Source of the DNA: an uncultured Muribaculaceae bacterium
GTDB taxonomy: Bacteria > Bacteroidota > Bacteroidia > Bacteroidales > Muribaculaceae
NCBI GenBank assembly: GCA_910578305.1
Contig: CAJTQH010000039.1
Coordinates: 3,702-21,496 of the forward strand
DNA length: 17,795 bases
Direction of reading: 5' to 3'
The translations under genes and the position numbers were made by a program. Positions 15,893 to 17,795 of the stretch are shown in pieces. Positions within the stretch are counted from its first letter, which is position 1. Each line of letters opens with the position of its first letter. The notes beneath the pieces were generated by a model that was given only the letters and a program-made list of their open reading frames with translations, searched no databases and was not told the origin of the DNA.

Positions 15893-16048
15893 TTACTTGC
15901 CGGCGATAGAATCGCTTACAGTTAAGCGTGCACGGCCTTTGGCACGACGACGAGCCAATACCTTGCGTCCATCCGGAGTGGACATTCTTTCACGGAAACC
16001 ATGCTTGTTAACTCTCTTTCTGTTAGAAGGTTGGAATGTTCTTTTCAT
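15893..16048 (-). CDS. rpmH: 50S ribosomal protein L34
   Basis: This 51-residue, strongly basic protein was read directly on the minus strand, from ATG at 16048 to TAA at 15893. It begins MKRTFQPSNRKRVNKHGFRE, continues RMSTPDGRKVLARRRAKGR, and ends in ARLTVSDSIAGK. This matches L34, a small 23S rRNA-binding protein of the large subunit, usually 44-52 residues; the last 12 residues are the sort of tail seen in Bacteroidetes. It has a consensus promoter with a leader of about 37 nt. The dnaA/rnpA neighbours common in other phyla are absent here. aroE follows on the same strand after 137 bp with its own candidate promoter. The identification is secure. Confidence 0.96.
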   Translation of the reverse strand: MKRTFQPSNRKRVNKHGFRERMSTPDGRKVLARRRAKGRARLTVSDSIAGK

Positions 16049-16091
16049 TGCCGTATCTTATTTTTCGTTTTAATATTCACAATTCAGAGTG

Positions 16092-16122
16092 CAAATTTAG
16101 CATTTTTTTCTTACTCCGGCAA
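16092..16122 (-). promoter_or_regulatory. rpmH promoter
   Basis: On the minus strand, TTG (16122-16120), a 20-bp spacer and TAAATTTG (16099-16092) match the Bacteroidetes promoter consensus in full. The predicted start near 16085 gives a leader of about 37 nt to the rpmH ATG. Confidence 0.75.
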
Positions 16123-16173
16123 CAATCTGCAAACATTTTTCACTTTTAGACTTAGAAAGCAATCCTGAGTATA

Positions 16174-16201
16174 GCCTGCTACTCACGCAAAAACGCCTGC
16201 T
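16174..16201 (+). repeat. Direct repeat GCCTGCT upstream of the LTA-synthase-like gene
   Basis: GCCTGCT occurs at 16174-16180 and 16195-16201, 21 bp apart (two helical turns), ending just before the -33 element at 16206. An inverted repeat TGAGTA/TACTCA (16166-16171, 16180-16185) overlaps the first copy. The position would suit an activator, but both repeats are short. Confidence 0.3.
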
Positions 16202-16205
16202 GCAA

Positions 16206-16237
16206 TTTGTCCATATGCATTAGATATAGTACTTTTG
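16206..16237 (+). promoter_or_regulatory. Promoter of the LTA-synthase-like gene
   Basis: TTTG (16206-16209), a 20-bp spacer and TACTTTTG (16230-16237) form a full Bacteroidetes promoter. The predicted start near 16244 gives a leader of about 13 nt to the ATG at 16257. Confidence 0.7.
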
Positions 16238-16256
16238 CACCAACAAATTCACCATT

Positions 16257-17795
16257 ATGACCACACTAAAGATCTCCAATCCAGCTTCAAATCTACTAAA
16301 GCAAATATCATTACGGCTTATCGGCTTGACACTGACAACCGGGTTCATATTGCGCATTGTCATGATCTGCACTGTCGGAATATCGGCACTTGACATGACA
16401 TTCATGCAATATTGCGGTGCGTTTTTCTTCGGCGCGGTCAACGATCTCGCTGTAGCCATCATATCCCTTGTCGCACTATATTTGTTTGTGCTGTCGATAG
16501 GTAATTTCAAATATCGTCCGACGGTGGCATACACCATAATGGCACTGCTTGCCGCCGGCACAATATATCTCACTTGGTTCTGCCCTACTCTGCAAGACTT
16601 CAACAAAGGATTATCCAAGGCATCGCGATGGATAATGCTGTATTGGACACTATGTTTTGCCGCAAGATATTTTCTTCCGTCAATCAGATCCGCATGGACT
16701 CGAATATGGCTCACAGCAATACTGTTTCTGTACGTATGCGCAACACTCCTCAACGGTGTAAGCGAATACTTTTTCTGGAATGAATTTGCCGTACGATACA
16801 ATTTCATCGCAGTCGACTATCTTGTCTACACCTCCGAAGTCATCGGAAATATCATGGAGTCGTACCCAATAATTCCACTTGCCGCCGTGCTGCTCGCCAT
16901 ATCGGCCGCCACCACATGGCTATTATTCAGAAAGCAAATAGCCGATAGCGACTGCCTCTACCATTCCGCGTGGAAGCTCCCCACATCGGCAATCTATATA
17001 GCGCTTGCAGCACTGTCGGCCGGGGCACTTCACTTGCTCGCCCACATGCAGCAATCAGAAAATGTGTACTACAACGAACTGCAGGCCAACGGCCCCGATC
17101 GGTTTGTCGACGCATTCATGAAAAACCGCATTGACTACAAGCAGTTTTACAGCACGCTACCCGAGCCTGAAGCCACCGACATAGTACACGACCTGTACGA
17201 TAGTACAGCCAATAATTTCCGCCACATCCCGTCCGACTCCGCAGAATGCCATGCCAACATAGTACTGATCACAATGGAGAGCATGAGTGCATCGTTTATG
17301 GAGCGGTTTGGCAATCCCGAGAGGCTCACACCTGTACTTGATTCACTTTACCGGCATTCCATTGCATTCGACCGCATGTTTGCCAATGGCAACCGCACGG
17401 TACGCGGACTCGAGGCATTGTCGCTCTCTCTACCCCCTTCAGCCGGACAGAGCCTGATAAAACGCCCCGACCTTAAACCACGTACCGGCATTGGCAGCGT
17501 GCTCCGCGACAAAGGATACCGTACCATATTTTTCTATGGAGGCAAAAGCTATTTCGACAACATGGGCCCGTTTTTCCGTAGCATAGGCTTTGACGTCGTG
17601 GATATCGACAACTATTCCGAAGCCGACCTCACCTTCAAAAACGTATGGGGCGTATGCGACGAAGATTCCTATACCAAGATGCTCCACACTCTCGACGACA
17701 TTCACGATTCAGGCTCACCGTTTTTCGCACAGCTGATGACCATAAGCAATCACCGCCCGTACACCTACCCCGAAGGCCGCATCGACATTTCCGCC
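16257..17795 (+). CDS. LTA synthase family membrane phosphotransferase (3' end missing)
   Basis: The frame is open from ATG 16257 to the right edge, giving 513 residues of an incomplete protein. Residues 1-265 contain about five to seven membrane helices, ending near LSAGALHLLAHM. Conserved family text ends the membrane part (SEYFFWNEFAVRYNFIAVDY, 169-188). A sulfatase/alkaline-phosphatase-fold domain follows outside the membrane: NIVLITMESMSASFM, with metal-binding Glu 341, then GNRTVRGLEALS, with catalytic Thr 381, and SNHRPYTYP. In LtaS the corresponding Glu and Thr are 45 apart, here 40. The family transfers phosphoglycerol or phosphoethanolamine from phospholipids to glycans or lipid anchors. 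Gram-negative Bacteroidales do not make classic lipoteichoic acid, so the acceptor is unknown. The upstream neighbour rpmH is divergent. Family assignment is secure, substrate is not. Confidence 0.9.
   Translation, partial: MTTLKISNPASNLLKQISLRLIGLTLTTGFILRIVMICTVGISALDMTFMQYCGAFFFGAVNDLAVAIISLVALYLFVLSIGNFKYRPTVAYTIMALLAAGTIYLTWFCPTLQDFNKGLSKASRWIMLYWTLCFAARYFLPSIRSAWTRIWLTAILFLYVCATLLNGVSEYFFWNEFAVRYNFIAVDYLVYTSEVIGNIMESYPIIPLAAVLLAISAATTWLLFRKQIADSDCLYHSAWKLPTSAIYIALAALSAGALHLLAHMQQSENVYYNELQANGPDRFVDAFMKNRIDYKQFYSTLPEPEATDIVHDLYDSTANNFRHIPSDSAECHANIVLITMESMSASFMERFGNPERLTPVLDSLYRHSIAFDRMFANGNRTVRGLEALSLSLPPSAGQSLIKRPDLKPRTGIGSVLRDKGYRTIFFYGGKSYFDNMGPFFRSIGFDVVDIDNYSEADLTFKNVWGVCDEDSYTKMLHTLDDIHDSGSPFFAQLMTISNHRPYTYPEGRIDISA

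Noticed and set aside
16220..16807. A 195-codon open frame on the minus strand
   Set aside because: It lies opposite the LTA-synthase-like gene, whose membrane and catalytic motifs are clear and which has its own promoter. The minus-strand protein resembles no family and overlaps that promoter.
1..17795. Mobile element, CRISPR array, tRNA/rRNA or defence system
   Set aside because: I looked for terminal repeats, transposase motifs, regular repeat-spacer patterns and tRNA-like folds and saw none. All sizeable frames are explained by core genes.

Overview
The window looks like chromosomal core DNA from a Bacteroidales bacterium, possibly Muribaculaceae. This is inferred from three things. First, proteins typical of the order are present: a Bacteroidetes-type RNA polymerase omega/Rpb6 subunit, the BamD and PASTA-protein/RluD neighbourhoods, and an AmgK-like kinase fused to a RapZ C-terminal domain. 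Second, no clear Shine-Dalgarno sequences are seen. Third, repeated promoter elements of the Bacteroidetes primary sigma type occur (TAnnTTTG at -7, several with TTG 19-20 bp upstream). I see no tRNA, rRNA, CRISPR array, insertion sequence or phage gene. No gene-free stretch exceeds 300 bases; the largest gap, 16049-16256, holds two divergent promoters.

Layout. 1-1145 (+): 3' part of a transglutaminase-like protein with a thioredoxin-like tail. 1138-3296 (-): a coupled pair, an AmgK-like kinase/RapZ-C fusion followed by a MurU-like nucleotidyltransferase, resembling an amino-sugar (cell-wall recycling) module. 3415-3690 (-): rpsO with its own promoter and terminator. 3822-5008 (-): bamD then the omega-like subunit. 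5183-6928 (+): a membrane PASTA protein and an RluD-type pseudouridine synthase, divergent from bamD. 7037-11909 (+): an acyltransferase, a membrane metallophosphoesterase, Tex and a short HPPK-like protein, tightly packed and probably one operon. 11885-15755 (-): aroE, a YeiH-type transporter and a frameshifted comEC. 15893-16048 (-): rpmH (L34), a 51-residue gene. 16257 to the window end (+): an LTA-synthase-family membrane phosphotransferase, cut by the window edge.

Most genes serve envelope biology (BamD, PASTA protein, AmgK/MurU, acyltransferase, LTA-synthase-like enzyme) or translation and transcription (S15, L34, omega, RluD, Tex). No mobile or defence system is visible. The most notable points are the kinase/RapZ-C fusion coupled to MurU, the single-base frameshift in comEC, an inverted repeat wrapped around the aroE -7 element, and three proteins with altered catalytic signatures: the transglutaminase-like protein, the HPPK-like protein and the acyltransferase.
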